The translations under genes were made by a program, and so were the position numbers. Shown here one piece after another: positions 26,199 to 37,885 of a DNA stretch of 64,000 nucleotides. Every line of letters begins with the position of its first letter. The stretch's first letter is position 1. The stretch spans positions 62,001-126,000 of the forward strand of contig NW_026597521.1 in the NCBI RefSeq assembly GCF_029784155.1, given 5' to 3'. The notes below the pieces were generated by a model that was not told the origin of the DNA, ran no database searches, and was given only the letters and a program-made list of their open reading frames with translations. The stretch is from Uranotaenia lowii. Taxonomy: Eukaryota > Arthropoda > Insecta > Diptera > Culicidae.

Positions 26199-28022
26199 CA
26201 GTGGTTTTCAAACTTTTTTCACCTATCGAAATTTTTGAGCTCAAGGCCCCTGGGCAAATTTTTAGAAAATCTTTAAAAAAATAGTCTGGATTGTGGAAAA
26301 ACCGTTAGGCTTATTGTTGTTGTAAGATTGAACTCAAATCCATTCAAATTTATATGAGGCCCTAAGAGTAAAAAATGAGTGGGTATTATAAGTGTAAAAA
26401 TGGTCGATTTTGATTTAATAATGTCTTACAAATCTTTGTATTTCAAACTTTATTTCATATTTTCAGATGTTTAGAATTTTATTTAACTATTATTTCATTC
26501 GGAGGCAAAATGCAAATTTTCGAAAAAATATATGGAAAATGACGAAACATAACATATTTTCTCGAAATTCGCTTTTTTCTTCTTCTTCTTCTTCTTCTTC
26601 TTCTTCTTCTTCTTTTACCAACATAGCGAAAACATGTAAGCATCCTGGAAAATGAAAAAATTGTGTTCTTCATTTTTCTTTTCAACATATTATCTGTTAC
26701 ATAGAACATGCATTGCAGATACTACTACGGCCAGGCGAACCATATGGTAAATACCGCAAAAGATACTGGAACAAAGGGAAGAATAAAGCGTGGAGTTCCC
26801 TGCCAAACGCTTCATATGGATTATAAATAAATATATGCTGATGATTTAAGAACTGGAACGCAACTTATACTATGTAAAAGTTCAAAATAGTAAAAAGGGT
26901 GGATCTTACCATATAAGCTATCGTTCTCATCGATGGAAAATCTTTTCTTTAGTTTCCGTGGGTTAGTTGACTGAAGATTTGGATATTGACTTCTAAGACT
27001 TGGGAGGGCAGCTTGTGTTAATTTAATTTTGGAAACAGCTACAACCAGAATTTCGGACACCGCTTCCAACAATCTTTCAGTACTCGTGATATTTATCTAA
27101 TGTGCAAAAGTATTTTCTACGATTGTGTTCAGCTTTGCAATTGCACCTCGATTCAAAACTTTGAATGAAGAAAGAATGGATTGGATGATTTGATGCCGGT
27201 AGATTCAGTGGACTTTTGAAATTCTTTTCCTTCTCAAGACAAAAACTTCGTTGAACTTCCGAAATATTTTTATGAGACATAGAGATAAATGGAACAAACT
27301 CACCAAATGTTCACGATAACGTCTCAATCTTTTGAGGGTGACTTCCGGTTATTTTATATACTGTTATTTCATCACCATCCGCCCTTGTCCTGGTTAGCTT
27401 GTTCTTGTTACAAGAGTCTTGTAGATCGGCGCTTCCATATCCTCTGGTTGAAAAAAACCGTACGAATCCGTCTTATTCTGTTTCAATTGTAGGTCAAATA
27501 AACCACTTCTTCCCGAACATTTTCAAATTTTCGAAGTATTTTGCAGCAGCTTGACAAAAATACGTCACTTCACAATAACTGGTTGCTTCGATCGATCATG
27601 TTTTCTCGAAATTTACTTTTATGCACTTATTCCCTTTTGGCTCCAAGGGCCTCATATTGCTTCAAATCGCCAGTAAACACTTAATTCTTCTTAATTTCCT
27701 GTACAATTACTGAAACTGATTGATAAGTTTGTTTTGATATAAAATCATGAATCTCAATCAATAAATAAGTAGCTCGGTGAAATTATAAATATTCTTGTCT
27801 TGAATCTGATGTTTAGTTCTGTTCCGTAATTTCACTGTTTTGCATCGAACTTACTCGTTGTTATTTTATTAATCAACGTTGTTTCGTAATCCGCGAAAAT
27901 GTGATTTACGACCTCACCGCCCCCCTGTGACCTTCCCACGCCCCCCAATTTTCAAAATTGAACCCTTCTAGAAGCTCCAAACGCCCCCTAGGGGGCGGTA
28001 CGTACCATTTTGTAAAGCACTG
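26199..28022. mobile_element. Non-autonomous hAT-like transposon
   Basis: The left end CAGTGGTTTTCAAACTT and the right end ...TGTAAAGCACTG form short terminal inverted repeats of hAT style. They are flanked by ATCTAGAA (26191-26198) and CTCTAGAA (28023-28030), an 8-bp duplication identical at seven positions and matching the hAT preference nTnnnnAn. GC-rich subterminal DNA (CGCCCCCTAGGGGGCG) lies near the right end. No recognisable transposase is present. A TTC/TCT triplet run sits at 26577-26614. The element is 1824 bp long. Confidence 0.7.
26710..27108 (-). other. Possible exon pair inside the hAT element (unproven)
   Basis: On the minus strand a stop-free segment from about 27104 to 26912 (starting INITSTERLLEAVSEI) runs into a consensus GTAAGATCC donor. 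An in-phase continuation exists downstream after a TTTGGCAG acceptor near 26806, ending at a stop near 26700. No domain is recognised. It could be a captured host exon, transposase remnant or chance. Confidence 0.2.
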
Positions 28023-28499
28023 CTCTAGAACAAAATTTTTCAAAATGATTTTAACGGAAATTTTGATATGATTACCGTCTTTTTTTATTTTTTAAGTTCC
28101 ATGATTGCTGGTGTAGCTCTGTAGAACTGGTTCAACATCGCCAATCTATTTTGAACAAAGGTCAAAAGAATGGTTTCTAGAATTGAAATCACATTCATGA
28201 TGTTCAAAAATTATGCTCTCTATTTGAACCGTCAATAACGGCGCGATAGTTTGGAATAGGTAGAAAATGATGGAAGATCAATATCGTACTTCAAGACCGA
28301 GGCTACCTCTGCATTCTAGCAAAAAAAAAAATGTTTTAGGAAAAGGAGAAAGAATTTGATTAGGAGACACTTCTGACTAGTGTGAAGTTTTTAATAAATT
28401 CTGCACTGAACGTTAAACAGCCTGAAATAAAAAATAATGAAGAACGAAATAATGAAAACCTCATAAAAAAACGTTTTAAACCTGAGCTTTAAGAAAAAC

Positions 28500-28946
28500 C
28501 GTAATCAAAAGAAATTGGTCGGAGGGAACCTAAGAAATTGATGAAAAACTGTTATTTCATGTTTCTCCCGAACAAAATGTCTCAAAATCCCATACAAACT
28601 TCAGGCTCGTTGATTTCTTCCCGTGATCCTATCTCGCCCAAATTTGGTATGAGATCTTGTCAAATGCCTAATCTTAGCCTGCAGCGCATAACTTTTTCAA
28701 AAGTCGGGTCATTCGGGGTACTCTAATCTACATATTTTAAAATGAATTTCAGTCTCGCTGTTCTGTCTGTCTGTCAGGGGAAAAATCATGATAGTGAATC
28801 TAATCTTTTTTGTATTCCAGTAATAATTTGATGTGAAAGCTCTTATTTTAAATATATTGAAAATTTATTCCTAATGAAATTACTTTCACACAATTTATTG
28901 ATTTTTAGAAGGTGTAGTAAAGCTCGCTGGGTCAGTTAGTATTAAA
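28500..28946 (-). repeat. Dispersed repeat with ACTAACTGACCC head (-)
   Basis: Reading the minus strand from 28946, the sequence begins ACTAACTGACCCAGCGAGCT. This resembles the ACTAGCTGATCCC head of the larger repeats at 31305 and 55557. A CAGACAGACAGA run follows at about 28780-28765. Non-coding; the other end is not clear. Confidence 0.45.
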
Positions 28947-29270
28947 TAATTAAAAAATCAAGTTTTTATCTGGCAGCCGAAAAGTCTAATCCTTTCTTGG
29001 ACCTACCTAATTCAAACAAATAGGGAAGAAATAGTAAAGATTCAAACTTTGATAATCATGCTTTAGACATTTCTCTCAAATGAAATTAATGTTCTGTAAA
29101 TCAGTTTAATTCAACAGTCTTATGAGTACGAAACAAACAATCAAAAACCACATCACTCAAGTGGGCAAAACCTAATTCAATTAAGTAATTGACTTCGTTA
29201 CTCTAGAACAATAATTATGACATCTTAACTTGTCTAAAGTAATGTTTAACCTTCATTTTGAATCTCAATT

Positions 29271-30957
29271 TTTGCCAAAATTGTCAAAAAGGTTCAAATG
29301 GTCGAAATTGTTAAAATTGTTAAAATTGTCAAATTGTCAAAATTGACAAAATAACCAAAGTTGCCAAAATTGTCAAAATTGTCAAAATTGTCAAAATTCT
29401 AAAAAAAATTCAACATTGTCAAAATTGCCAAAGTTGCCAAAATTGTCAAAATTGTCAAAATTGTCAAAATTGTCAAAATTGTCAAAATTGTCAAAATTGT
29501 CAAAATTGTCAAAATTGTCAAAATTGTCAAAATTGTCAAAATTATCAAAATTGTCAAAATTGTCAAAATTGTCAAAATTGTCAAAATTGTCAAAATTGTC
29601 AAAATTGTCAAAATTGTCAAAATTGTCAAAATTGTCAAAATTGTCAAAATTGTCAAAATTGTCAAAATTGTCAAAATTGTCAAAATTGTCAAAATTGTCA
29701 AAATTGTCAAAATTGTCAAAATTGTCAAAATTGTCAAAATTGTCAAAATTGTCAAAATTGTCAAAATTGTCAAAATTGTCAAAATTGTCAAAATTGTCAA
29801 AATTGTCAAAATTGTCAAAATTGTCAAAATTGTTAAAATTGTCAAAATTGTCAAATTGTCAAAATTGTCAAAATTGTCAAAATTGTCAAAATTGTCAAAA
29901 TTGTCAAAATTGTCAAAATTGTCAAAATTGTCAAAATTGTCAAAATTGTCAAAATTGTCAAAATTGTCAAAATTGTCAAAATTGTCAAAATTGTCAAAAT
30001 TGTCAAAATTGTCAAAATTGTCAAAATTGTCAAAATTGTCAAAATTGTCAAAATTGTCAAAATTGTCAAAATTGTCAAAATTGTCAAAATTGTCAAAATT
30101 GTCAAAATTGTCAAAATTGTCAAAATTGTCAAAATTGTCAAAATTGTCAAAATTGTCAAAATTGTCAAAATTGTCAAAATTGTCAAAATTGTCAAAATTG
30201 TCAAAATTGTCAAAATTGTCAAAATTGTCAAAATTGTCAAAATTGTCAAAATTGTCAAAATTGTCAAAATTGTCAAAATTGTCAAAATTGTCAAAATTGT
30301 CAAAATTGTCAAAATTGTCAAAGTTGTCAAAATTGTCAAAATTGTCAAAATTGTCAAAATTGTCAAAATTGTCAAAATTGTCAAAATTGTCAAAATTGTC
30401 AAAATTGTCAAAATTGTCAAAATTGTCAAAATTGTCAAAATTGTCAAAATTGTCAAAATTGTCAAAATTGTCAAAATTGTCAAAATTGTCAAAATTGTCA
30501 AAATTGTCAAAATTGTCAAAATTGTCAAAATTGTCAAAATTGTCAAAATTGTCAAAATTGTCAAAATTGTCAAAATTGTCAAAATTGTCAAAATTGTCAA
30601 AATTGTCAAAATTGTCAAAATTGTCAAAATTGTCAAAATTTTCAAAATTTTCAAAATTTTCAAAATTGTCAAAATTGTCAAAATTGTCAAAATTGTCAAA
30701 ATTGTCAAAATTGTCAAAATTTTCAAAATTGTCAAAATTGTCAAAATTGTCAAAATTGTCAAAATTGTCAAAATTGTCAAAATTGTCAAAATTGTCAAAA
30801 TTGTCAAAATTGTCAAAATTGTCAAAATTGTCAAAATTGTCAAAATTGTCAAAATTGTCAAAATTGTCAAAATTGTCAAAATTGTCAAAATTGTCAAAAT
30901 TGTCAAAATTGTCAAAATTGTCAAAATTGTCAAAATTGTCAAAATTGTCAAAATTGT
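29271..30957. repeat. 9-bp satellite array (TTGTCAAAA)n
   Basis: About 180 copies. The left border (29271-29420) is degenerate, with GTTAAAA, GACAAAA and GCCAAAG variants; the core is highly uniform. A group of three TTTTCAAAA units sits near 30640-30660 and another near 30720. A one-base-short unit occurs near 29853. Long repetitive open frames (Leu-Ser-Lys, Thr-Ile-Leu types) are by-products of the 9-bp period. Confidence 0.97.
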
Positions 30958-31016
30958 TGAATTTTTCAAAATTTTGACAATTTTGAAAATTTGGAAAATT
31001 TTAAAAGTTTTGATAA
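30958..31016. repeat. Inversion junction between two 9-bp satellites
   Basis: The sequence passes from TTGTCAAAA units through AATTTTTCAAAATTTTGACA to inverted units. One intact inverted unit of the left array (TTTTGACAA) is still present near 30970-30985. The two sides can therefore fold back on each other. Confidence 0.7.
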
Positions 31017-31215
31017 TTTAGAAAATTTTGAAAATTTTGAAAATTTTGAAAATTTTGAAAATTTTGAAAATTTTGAAAATTTTGAAAATTTTGAAAATTT
31101 TGAAAATTTTGAAAATTTTGAAAATTTTGAAAATTTTGAAAATTTTGAAAATTTTGAAAATTTTGAAAATTTTGAAAATTTTGAAAATTTTGAAAATTTT
31201 GAAAATTTTTAAAAT
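31017..31215. repeat. 9-bp satellite array (TTTTGAAAA)n
   Basis: About 21 nearly perfect copies. The reverse complement of the unit is TTTTCAAAA, which is the minority variant inside the neighbouring array. This array is therefore the inverted, amplified form of that variant. Confidence 0.95.
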
Positions 31216-32197
31216 TTTGAAAGTTTTTAAAGATTAAAAAACTTTTTCTACTTTGCTCATTTGTATTTTCCATTCTTGCTAAAAATTTATTTTCTTTATT
31301 AGTTACTAGCTGATCCCATACGAACTCCGTTTCGCTTTCAACTTGGAATATGTCATGGACAGTTTGTATGAAAGTCAATTGCCAAGCATTTTCCAGGTTC
31401 ATTGTAAAGTAATAATTGCAAAAATATTGGACGATCACTTCGTTTGTCGTCTGCCACTGAATATGAAATCAGGAATCAAAAACCACGTGTATAAATTTCG
31501 ACTAAATCATTGCATAACAACGCAAAAAGCTAAACCTTTTTCGGGGGCTCTTATATAAACTTTGATATCTGAAATTGATTGCCCTTCCCTCAAAATTCCC
31601 GTGTGCAAATTTTCAAAGCAATCCATTGCATAATAACGTCAATATTGCTTAAAACAGTGAAAAATTAATTAATATGGACGACCCCTTTCGTCGACCCTTG
31701 GCAAAACATTTGACATCTGAAATCGATTGCCCGTCTCCGAAAACTACCGTGTGCAAATTTTCATTACAATCCGATGTATAATACCGACGATAATGTAATA
31801 ATATTAAAAGGTTAATATGGACGACCCCCTTTGCCGGTCCCTTATGCGGGATTTAATACCTGAAATCCATTGCTCGTCCCTCAAAACTTTCGTGTACTAA
31901 TTTACATCTGAATCAGGTGTATAATAACGACAATATCGCATTAACAGTGAATAGTTAATATGGACGACCCCCTTGGCCGACCCCTGTTTTTAATTTGAAT
32001 AAGTGAAATCAATTGTTTGTCCCTAATAACTCCAATGTGCAAATTTTCATCTCAATCCGATGTATAAACACGACAATATCACTAAGATACTGAAAATTTA
32101 ATATGGACGACCCCTTTTGCCGGCCCCTTACACTAAATTGGATACCTCAAATCGATTGCACATCTCTCAAAATTATCGTGTACCAATTTTCATCTGA

Positions 32198-32646
32198 TTT
32201 CTTCCATGGAACAACCCAAACGAGCTTCCAGACTACAAACACCGCTGCCTCCTTTTAGACATGGAAACACTCTACGAAAGGCGTGTGATAGCACGTGCTG
32301 TTTTTGTGAAAAAGCTGATCAATGCAGAAATCGACTGTCCAGCCTTGCTTAGACAGGTCGATATCAATGTACGCCCTCGTACTTTTAGGAGTTCGGAATT
32401 TCTTCGGATCAACTTTCAGCGGACCAACTACGGACAACAAGAGCCACTACGCGCTATGTTTAAGGTGTTCAATTGGTTCTACCAGTTAAACGATTTTCAC
32501 ACGTCCACAGAGACTTTCAAATCAAACATAAGAAAATCTCATCTATTACGCAGCTATACTCATGTAAATTGTTGATGTTTCTTATTGTATAGTTTTAAAT
32601 TACCTTAGTTTGTTAAGAATTCATGTAGACTCAGAATGTCAGATGA

Positions 32647-32677
<31 letters not shown>
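32198..32677 (+). mobile_element. Truncated LINE 3' end inserted in copy A
   Basis: The insertion separates TTCATCTGA from CGATGTATAATAACGTC, which are continuous in the other modules. It ends with an (AAT)n tail at about 32649-32677 after a short 3' UTR. Confidence 0.7.
32204..32575 (+). pseudogene. LINE ORF2 C-terminal fragment
   Basis: The frame opens upstream of the first Met and reads ELPDYKHRCLLLDMETL, ERRVIARAVF, CPALLRQVDINVRPR, NFQRTNYG and KVFNWFYQLNDF. This is the typical tail of Jockey/I-type ORF2 proteins after the RT domain. It ends at a stop at 32573-32575. The rest of the protein is absent because of 5' truncation. The TAA/AAT-type tail is reminiscent of I-like elements, which is an inference. 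Confidence 0.7.
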
Positions 32678-32678
<1 letters not shown>

Positions 32679-33056
32679 GATGTATAATAACGTCAATATC
32701 GCGAAAACAGCGAACAGTTAATATGGACGACCCCTTCGGCTGACCCCTTACACAAAATTTTACAACTGGAATCGGTTGCTCGTCTTTCAACACACTCATG
32801 TGCAAATTTTCAACACGATTCGACGAAAAACAACGTCAATATCGCGAAAACAATATTTGTCTTGTATGGACGACCCCCTTCAGAAGGGGTCATCCAAAAA
32901 TCTGAAAACATTTTTCATCCTTCCTGGTCCTAATGAGTATCCATGCCAAATTTCAGCTCTCTAGCTCTTAAGACGGCTGAGTCTATAGAGGACAAACAAA
33001 CAAACAAACAAACAAACAAACAAACATACAGAAATTGCTTTTTATATATATAGATA

Positions 33057-34747
33057 GATTTGTGTTTCTTTTCTGTATAAAATCTTTTGATTTTTTTTCA
33101 TTCGGTTAATAATTTGTTTTTGGTCAGTTCTTTCCAGTGGTTCAAAGTTTTGGTTTATTTCGATTTTGGCAGTTTGTGGTCAGTTTTTCTTCCGAAGACA
33201 TTCGATCCTTGCTTTAATCGAGCAGAAGTATGAATGAAATAAGAAATCACTTATCGGTTAGCGGTCATCTCTCACCTGGCTTGAAATCGTGACCTTTGAG
33301 TGCTACCAACAAGCCTCGAACTCCCACTACAGCTGATCGTTGGAAGGTAGGAAGCCCACGAGCCAGTCTTCTTCTCCCGACTTCAACGATGATTAATAGC
33401 CGAATCGGCTCATCGGACTCAGTTGTTGTGTCGTTATGCTGGCTGGTTGCTTGGGAGCCCATCACACAAATAATAACCAACCCAGAAAAGCGGAAGATGC
33501 ACCCCCGGTTTCGAGCCCAGGAGGGGGGTCCCAGAACAAATGGCACTCGAGGAAAGTCCCACTGGGCGATAGCCGATGGCACTTTTTGTGTTGCTCTACC
33601 AATAATATAGAAATGTGCGGTAGGATATACAAATGCGAAACAATGAAACAAATCGGTGCTACCGGAATCCAGCATTTCGCTGCTCCAGTTCGATTGGGAT
33701 TATCCCGTGGTGAAATTCAGTCGCGTTGGCGTGTGGCGTGAGCGAAGGTTTGTGTCGAAGAGGCCCAAGAAAAATGGGATCCGTACATCCCTGCGACTAC
33801 CTCCCTCAGCCTTTCCATTTTCAGCAGGTCAAAACAGAAGTGGACACAGAAGAACATTACACGACGATTTCCATTCCGGAGAAAACAACACAGACCCCCC
33901 ACGATGATTATAGATTTTTCGGGTTCGGTTGAGTGGTAAATTATTATCGACCATTTGTTACGCCACTGGAGCGAAACTAACGACGACGAGGACGAAATCG
34001 ACCGCCTTTGTATGCAAACTATTGACCAGGTTTGGGGCGATTCTTAACCGAGGGGAATTTATGAATCAAAATCAGAATGAATAAGGTGGAAAAGTTTACT
34101 TCGACTCAACGATTGGGGTATTACACTTCTGGAATCTGTTCAATGGCTTAGACAGGTGAGCCCTTCGCTATTTTTAAAATTAAATATAGTTGAAAATTCA
34201 ATCGCTTTAAAATCCTCAAAATAATAGAATTACACAAACAGGACAACAATCCTTACATACGTATGCACAGTTGTTGAAAATATAAAAAACGTGACCGTTG
34301 CTAGTTTTTCTTAGTCTGTGAAAAAATTTCACAGTAGAATTATCTCTTTGAGTGCATTGAATGATTCATTTTGATTTCCTTAGAGAGATAAAAAAAAATA
34401 GTTCAATCCCGTTGATCAGATTTCTTTGCTGTCTTTGACAACCTTTCTTAAAATACAGTTTTATGAAACTTTGTTTTGAAAGTCGAGTTTCAAAATCATT
34501 CATCTTTCGAGTTACAGTGTAAAATATTTCATAAAAACCTTTATAAATCTCTTTTTTGTAATTATATTTTTTTTGTAATATTTTAATTTTAAAATTTTTA
34601 GAGCTTTTTTATATACTATCAAATCGAATCAACTAAACGCCTGTTACATCCGGTTTCAGGTTGAACCTTAAAAATACAGTAATACCTCAAAATACCTTCC
34701 TTCGACATTCTTGAAATTTTTCAGTAATTATAACATGTATTCGATGA
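33057..34747. other. Non-coding, partly GC-balanced DNA
   Basis: 33240-34030 has several overlapping open frames on both strands, but none shows a domain. The balanced composition suggests unique sequence, possibly regulatory. 34170-34747 is AT-rich with nothing recognisable. Confidence 0.35.
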
Positions 34748-34749
34748 TA

Positions 34750-35720
34750 AAGCTTAGTTCTTTTAGAAATGGGACATTTTCATTTGCTAATAGCTCGTTA
34801 ACTAGTTATTGGATATTAAAAACTTTGACAGCATTTTGTTGCCTGTAAAAAATACTATTCGACCTATTTTTTTCAAAATTTAAACTTTACGCGTTTTTGA
34901 GATATGTACGATGCAAGAGAAAAAGAAAAAAATTATTTTGCACAGTTTCCTTTAAAATACGTCATTATCAAATTGATAGCTGAAAAAACCGTTGATTATT
35001 CAAAGAATTACTGAGTTTTTGTGGTGGATAAGTATGCAAACACTGTAAATAATGTCCACAAAGTTCAAATCAAGCATTGGAGTGAAGCACATGATCGGCA
35101 ACAACGGTTAAGGGTCATCAAGGAAGTCAAGTCTCATACCAGCATTTTTAATTTTTAATAAACGAAAAACTAAGGGTAGATCGCTGAAATGTCCAAAACA
35201 ATTTTCTCCGATAAGCTGATAGTGTTGCCTAGTGATGACTCATTGAAATCCAACCTCAAACATATATTTTTTGATAGTTCCAAAGCGCTTAAGCTGTAAA
35301 ACCGGTACCGGAAAAAAAACGTACAAAAATGTGGTCAAAAATAATCAAATTTGTTCATTTCGGAACAACTGTATCCACTAAAATGCTTCCAGTTTCCAGT
35401 TTCCAGAGAAGTATTGGACCAAAAAGTATTAAAAATTGAAGAAGGAGGGTGAAGCCACCTGAAATATAGATTTTACGAAGTATAAGTTGGAGAAACTGAT
35501 CAATACCATGACTGAAAAAAGTGTGCGCCGGCCAATGGGAGATACCAAGAATAAAGTAGAAATTTCTTTAACCAAAAACGGTAAATATTTTTTTTCAAAT
35601 TTTTCCATAAAAGATCATAACATTACCTTATTTTTCTTCAAAGAAAGTATTTCGTTTAAACGAATGGTTTTTTAGATACAGGCATTCGTAACTGTCCCAT
35701 TTCTAAAAGAACTAAGCTTT
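34750..35720. mobile_element. TIR element with TA duplication (Tc1/mariner-like MITE)
   Basis: Perfect 27-bp terminal inverted repeats lie at 34750-34776 and 35694-35720. They start AAGCTTAGTTC and end inward in GGGACA. Both are bordered by TA (34748-34749 and 35721-35722), as in the Tc1/mariner superfamily. The 971-bp interior shows no intact transposase. Confidence 0.75.
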
Positions 35721-35722
35721 AT

Positions 35723-37101
35723 GCTCGCTACTGAAGCTGTTGCTCAAGGAGAGTCACCAAAAAATCCTCAAAAATTTGCCGGCATTTTTTCATGGAAAAG
35801 ACAGAACCTATGTCCTGGAAGGACCCCTGCGCTGATTTTTGAGTGTTAGTTTCAGACAAATACTACAAACAACAAGATAGTGCTGCCATCTACGACTTGA
35901 AATTGGAAAAAGTGCGGTTTACTGAAAATGAAATCAAAATTTTTGAATTCCAACTTGGTTTTTCTGATTCAAAATAAATCCAGAATGTTTGTTTCATTTC
36001 ACTTATTTTAATGAAGAAAACAAACTGTTTTATGAGGTGATATAGCTCAATTGTCAAATTCCTTCGTTATAAAGGAAAATCACCCCTTTTAATCCCTTGG
36101 AATACTAGAAAATGCTTTAAAATGCAGCTGTCTATTCAAATGGTCGTAGAAGCATTTTCGTTAACTTTTCCTTTTAATTTTTGAAAGGAAAAATTGTAAA
36201 TTTTGTACACAAACATAAGTGATACTATTTTTATTTCGCACATTTTTTTTTTCATATTTTTGGTCCTCAACGCCAATTGCTAAAGCCAATCAAGCATAAG
36301 TAAACTTATCCGTTGACGAATTCAAAAATTCAATCATTCATATTTCAACAAGCAAAACAGGGTCAAAACCCGAAATTTAGAGCGCTTTAAGTCACCCCTA
36401 AATCAAGTTCGATTGAGCTGATATTTTCCACAGATCATCTGTTTGGGCAATTCTGAAAAATGAATATTTTCGGTCAGTTTTCGAAGTTTGACATGACCGA
36501 TTTGACTGCCACCGTAATGTACATATTTCTACATTTACATAACATTTTACACGAAAATCAGCAAAATTAGGCATGTTTTGAAAAATCAGGAAAAAAACAA
36601 AGATTTTCCAGGTTATCACGATAGATCACATCCCCGATCATGAACACTTCACGAGATGATGTATTCCATAAAAATTTTCAATTTTTCATATTCAAATTTT
36701 GATGACCTACTACTGCGGTTCGAAATTCGATATTTTGTCCTGAAACTTAAATTAAAACCTCGAAAGACCATCTCAGGTCATAGGTTCGATTGTTTTCACA
36801 GTACTATGTAGTTCTACTCATCCTCTCTTTTGAGAAATAGCAATAGAAAAGAATATAAAAGAAAATAAGATTTTTTAAATAAGAAAGGAAACGTTTGAGA
36901 TGTTCAACCTGGTTTGGAATTCGTTTTTGACAGGCAAATGTAAAATGATTTGTTTAAGGCCCAAAAAATCGTTGGCCTCAAATTTTGAAGGATGTCAAAC
37001 CAGCTATTTCCCAGCTTGTCAAACGAACAGTTGATTTCTTTTTTTTTAACAAGTTTGGCAAGTTTTTTTTGGCAACCTCTGGTCTGCTGAATAACCATAA
37101 C
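35723..37101. other. AT-rich non-coding DNA
   Basis: No gene or repeat structure could be defined. Confidence 0.35.
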
Positions 37102-37109
37102 ATTAAGCA

Positions 37110-37483
37110 TAAGGTTGCAAGTTTGCCCGGTTTTATCCGGGTTTGCCCGGATATTCTCTTCACAATTTGGGAACAGTCCGATCCGGCCCAATTGCCCGGA
37201 TTTCATTGAAAAATGCCCGAATTTTGCCCGCATTTATTAAATTAAGTTGGCAAATCAAACAAAAAAAACGAACGCCTCCAAAACGAAAGTTGATTCTGGC
37301 AATAAGTTTTGATGAAAAAAAATTTCTTAATTTTTTCTTGATTTTTGTTGAGGAATTTCTGGGTTTTGAGAAATTTTGCCTGGTGATCACTTTTGAAATC
37401 AAACGCCCGGATTTTTCCAGGTTTTCATATAAAAATGCCTGGTTTTCCGGCCCGATACAGCTGAAAAATTTCTGGCAACCTTA
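37110..37483. mobile_element. TAAGGTTGCC MITE, copy 1 (374 bp)
   Basis: Ends TAAGGTTGC... and ...TCTGGCAACCTTA are inverted repeats. The flanks ATTAAGCA (37102-37109 and 37484-37491) are an exact 8-bp target duplication. The interior is rich in CCCGG and GCCCGGATTT words. No coding sequence. Confidence 0.8.
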
Positions 37484-37491
37484 ATTAAGCA

Positions 37492-37702
37492 TGCTCCAAA
37501 ACTAAATGCAAGTTGAAACGATTTTTGCCACTATAACGTTTTTACAAGTAGATATGAGTTTCTATAGATCCATCGCATTTTAAGCTGGTAAAAAATGTGG
37601 AATTTCTTCTGAAAACGAATATTTAATTTGATCAAAAAAAGATTTCCATTTCGAAAAATCATTGAACAAATCTAATCTCCACAGTTCAAAATAAAAATCA
37701 AC
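37492..37702. other. Short spacer, nothing recognised
   Basis: AT-rich DNA between the MITE and the Penelope-like arm; no feature seen. Confidence 0.3.
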
Positions 37703-37885
37703 TCGGCTGGTCGTGTATAGCTGTCTTTTGATCTGTTTTCCGAATAATTTAATTTAATTCGTGTTTTTAGATATAAGGTGTAGTGTATTGACTTACTGCG
37801 TACAGATGTTTGCGTATAAAAATCCGTTTGTCTAGTGATTTTGGGATTAATTTTCCACAGCATCGAACTTTTAGCACAGTCTTCA
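37703..37885 (-). repeat. Penelope-like terminal-repeat arm (left, minus)
   Basis: This 183-bp segment is the reverse complement, at roughly 90% identity by eye, of the right arm at 38547-38655 plus 39853-39931. It follows the GIY-YIG remnant on the minus strand, where a PLE terminal repeat is expected. Similarity stops at TCGGCTGG (37703). Confidence 0.7.

Larger units (their letters stand above)
31305..33056 (+). repeat. Dispersed repeat, copy A, with 143-bp modules
   Basis: It starts ACTAGCTGATCCCATACGAA and ends with an ACAAACAAACA run followed by GAAATTGCTTTTTATATATA. Inside are tandem modules, each with AATATGGACGACCCC; the first four starts are at about 31671, 31814, 31957 and 32100, an exact 143-bp spacing. 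A LINE fragment interrupts a module at 32198-32677. No coding capacity. The family type is not certain; the conserved head and A+T-rich microsatellite tail suggest a retrotransposed element. A close second copy lies at 55557-57000. Confidence 0.75.

Noticed and set aside
26479..26709. Arg-rich frame (minus) and Ser-rich frame (plus)
   Set aside because: Both come from a TTC/TCT triplet run inside the hAT element.
29399..31438. Leu-Ser-Lys, Thr-Ile-Leu, Asn-Cys-Gln and Phe-Gln-Asn repeat proteins
   Set aside because: By-products of the second and third 9-bp arrays.
31305..33056. Helitron
   Set aside because: No TC start, CTRR end with 3' hairpin, or AT insertion site could be recognised at the element ends.
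33265..33932. Overlapping frames on both strands suggesting a protein gene
   Set aside because: No domain, no splice logic, and three overlapping frames of similar length in a GC-balanced region.
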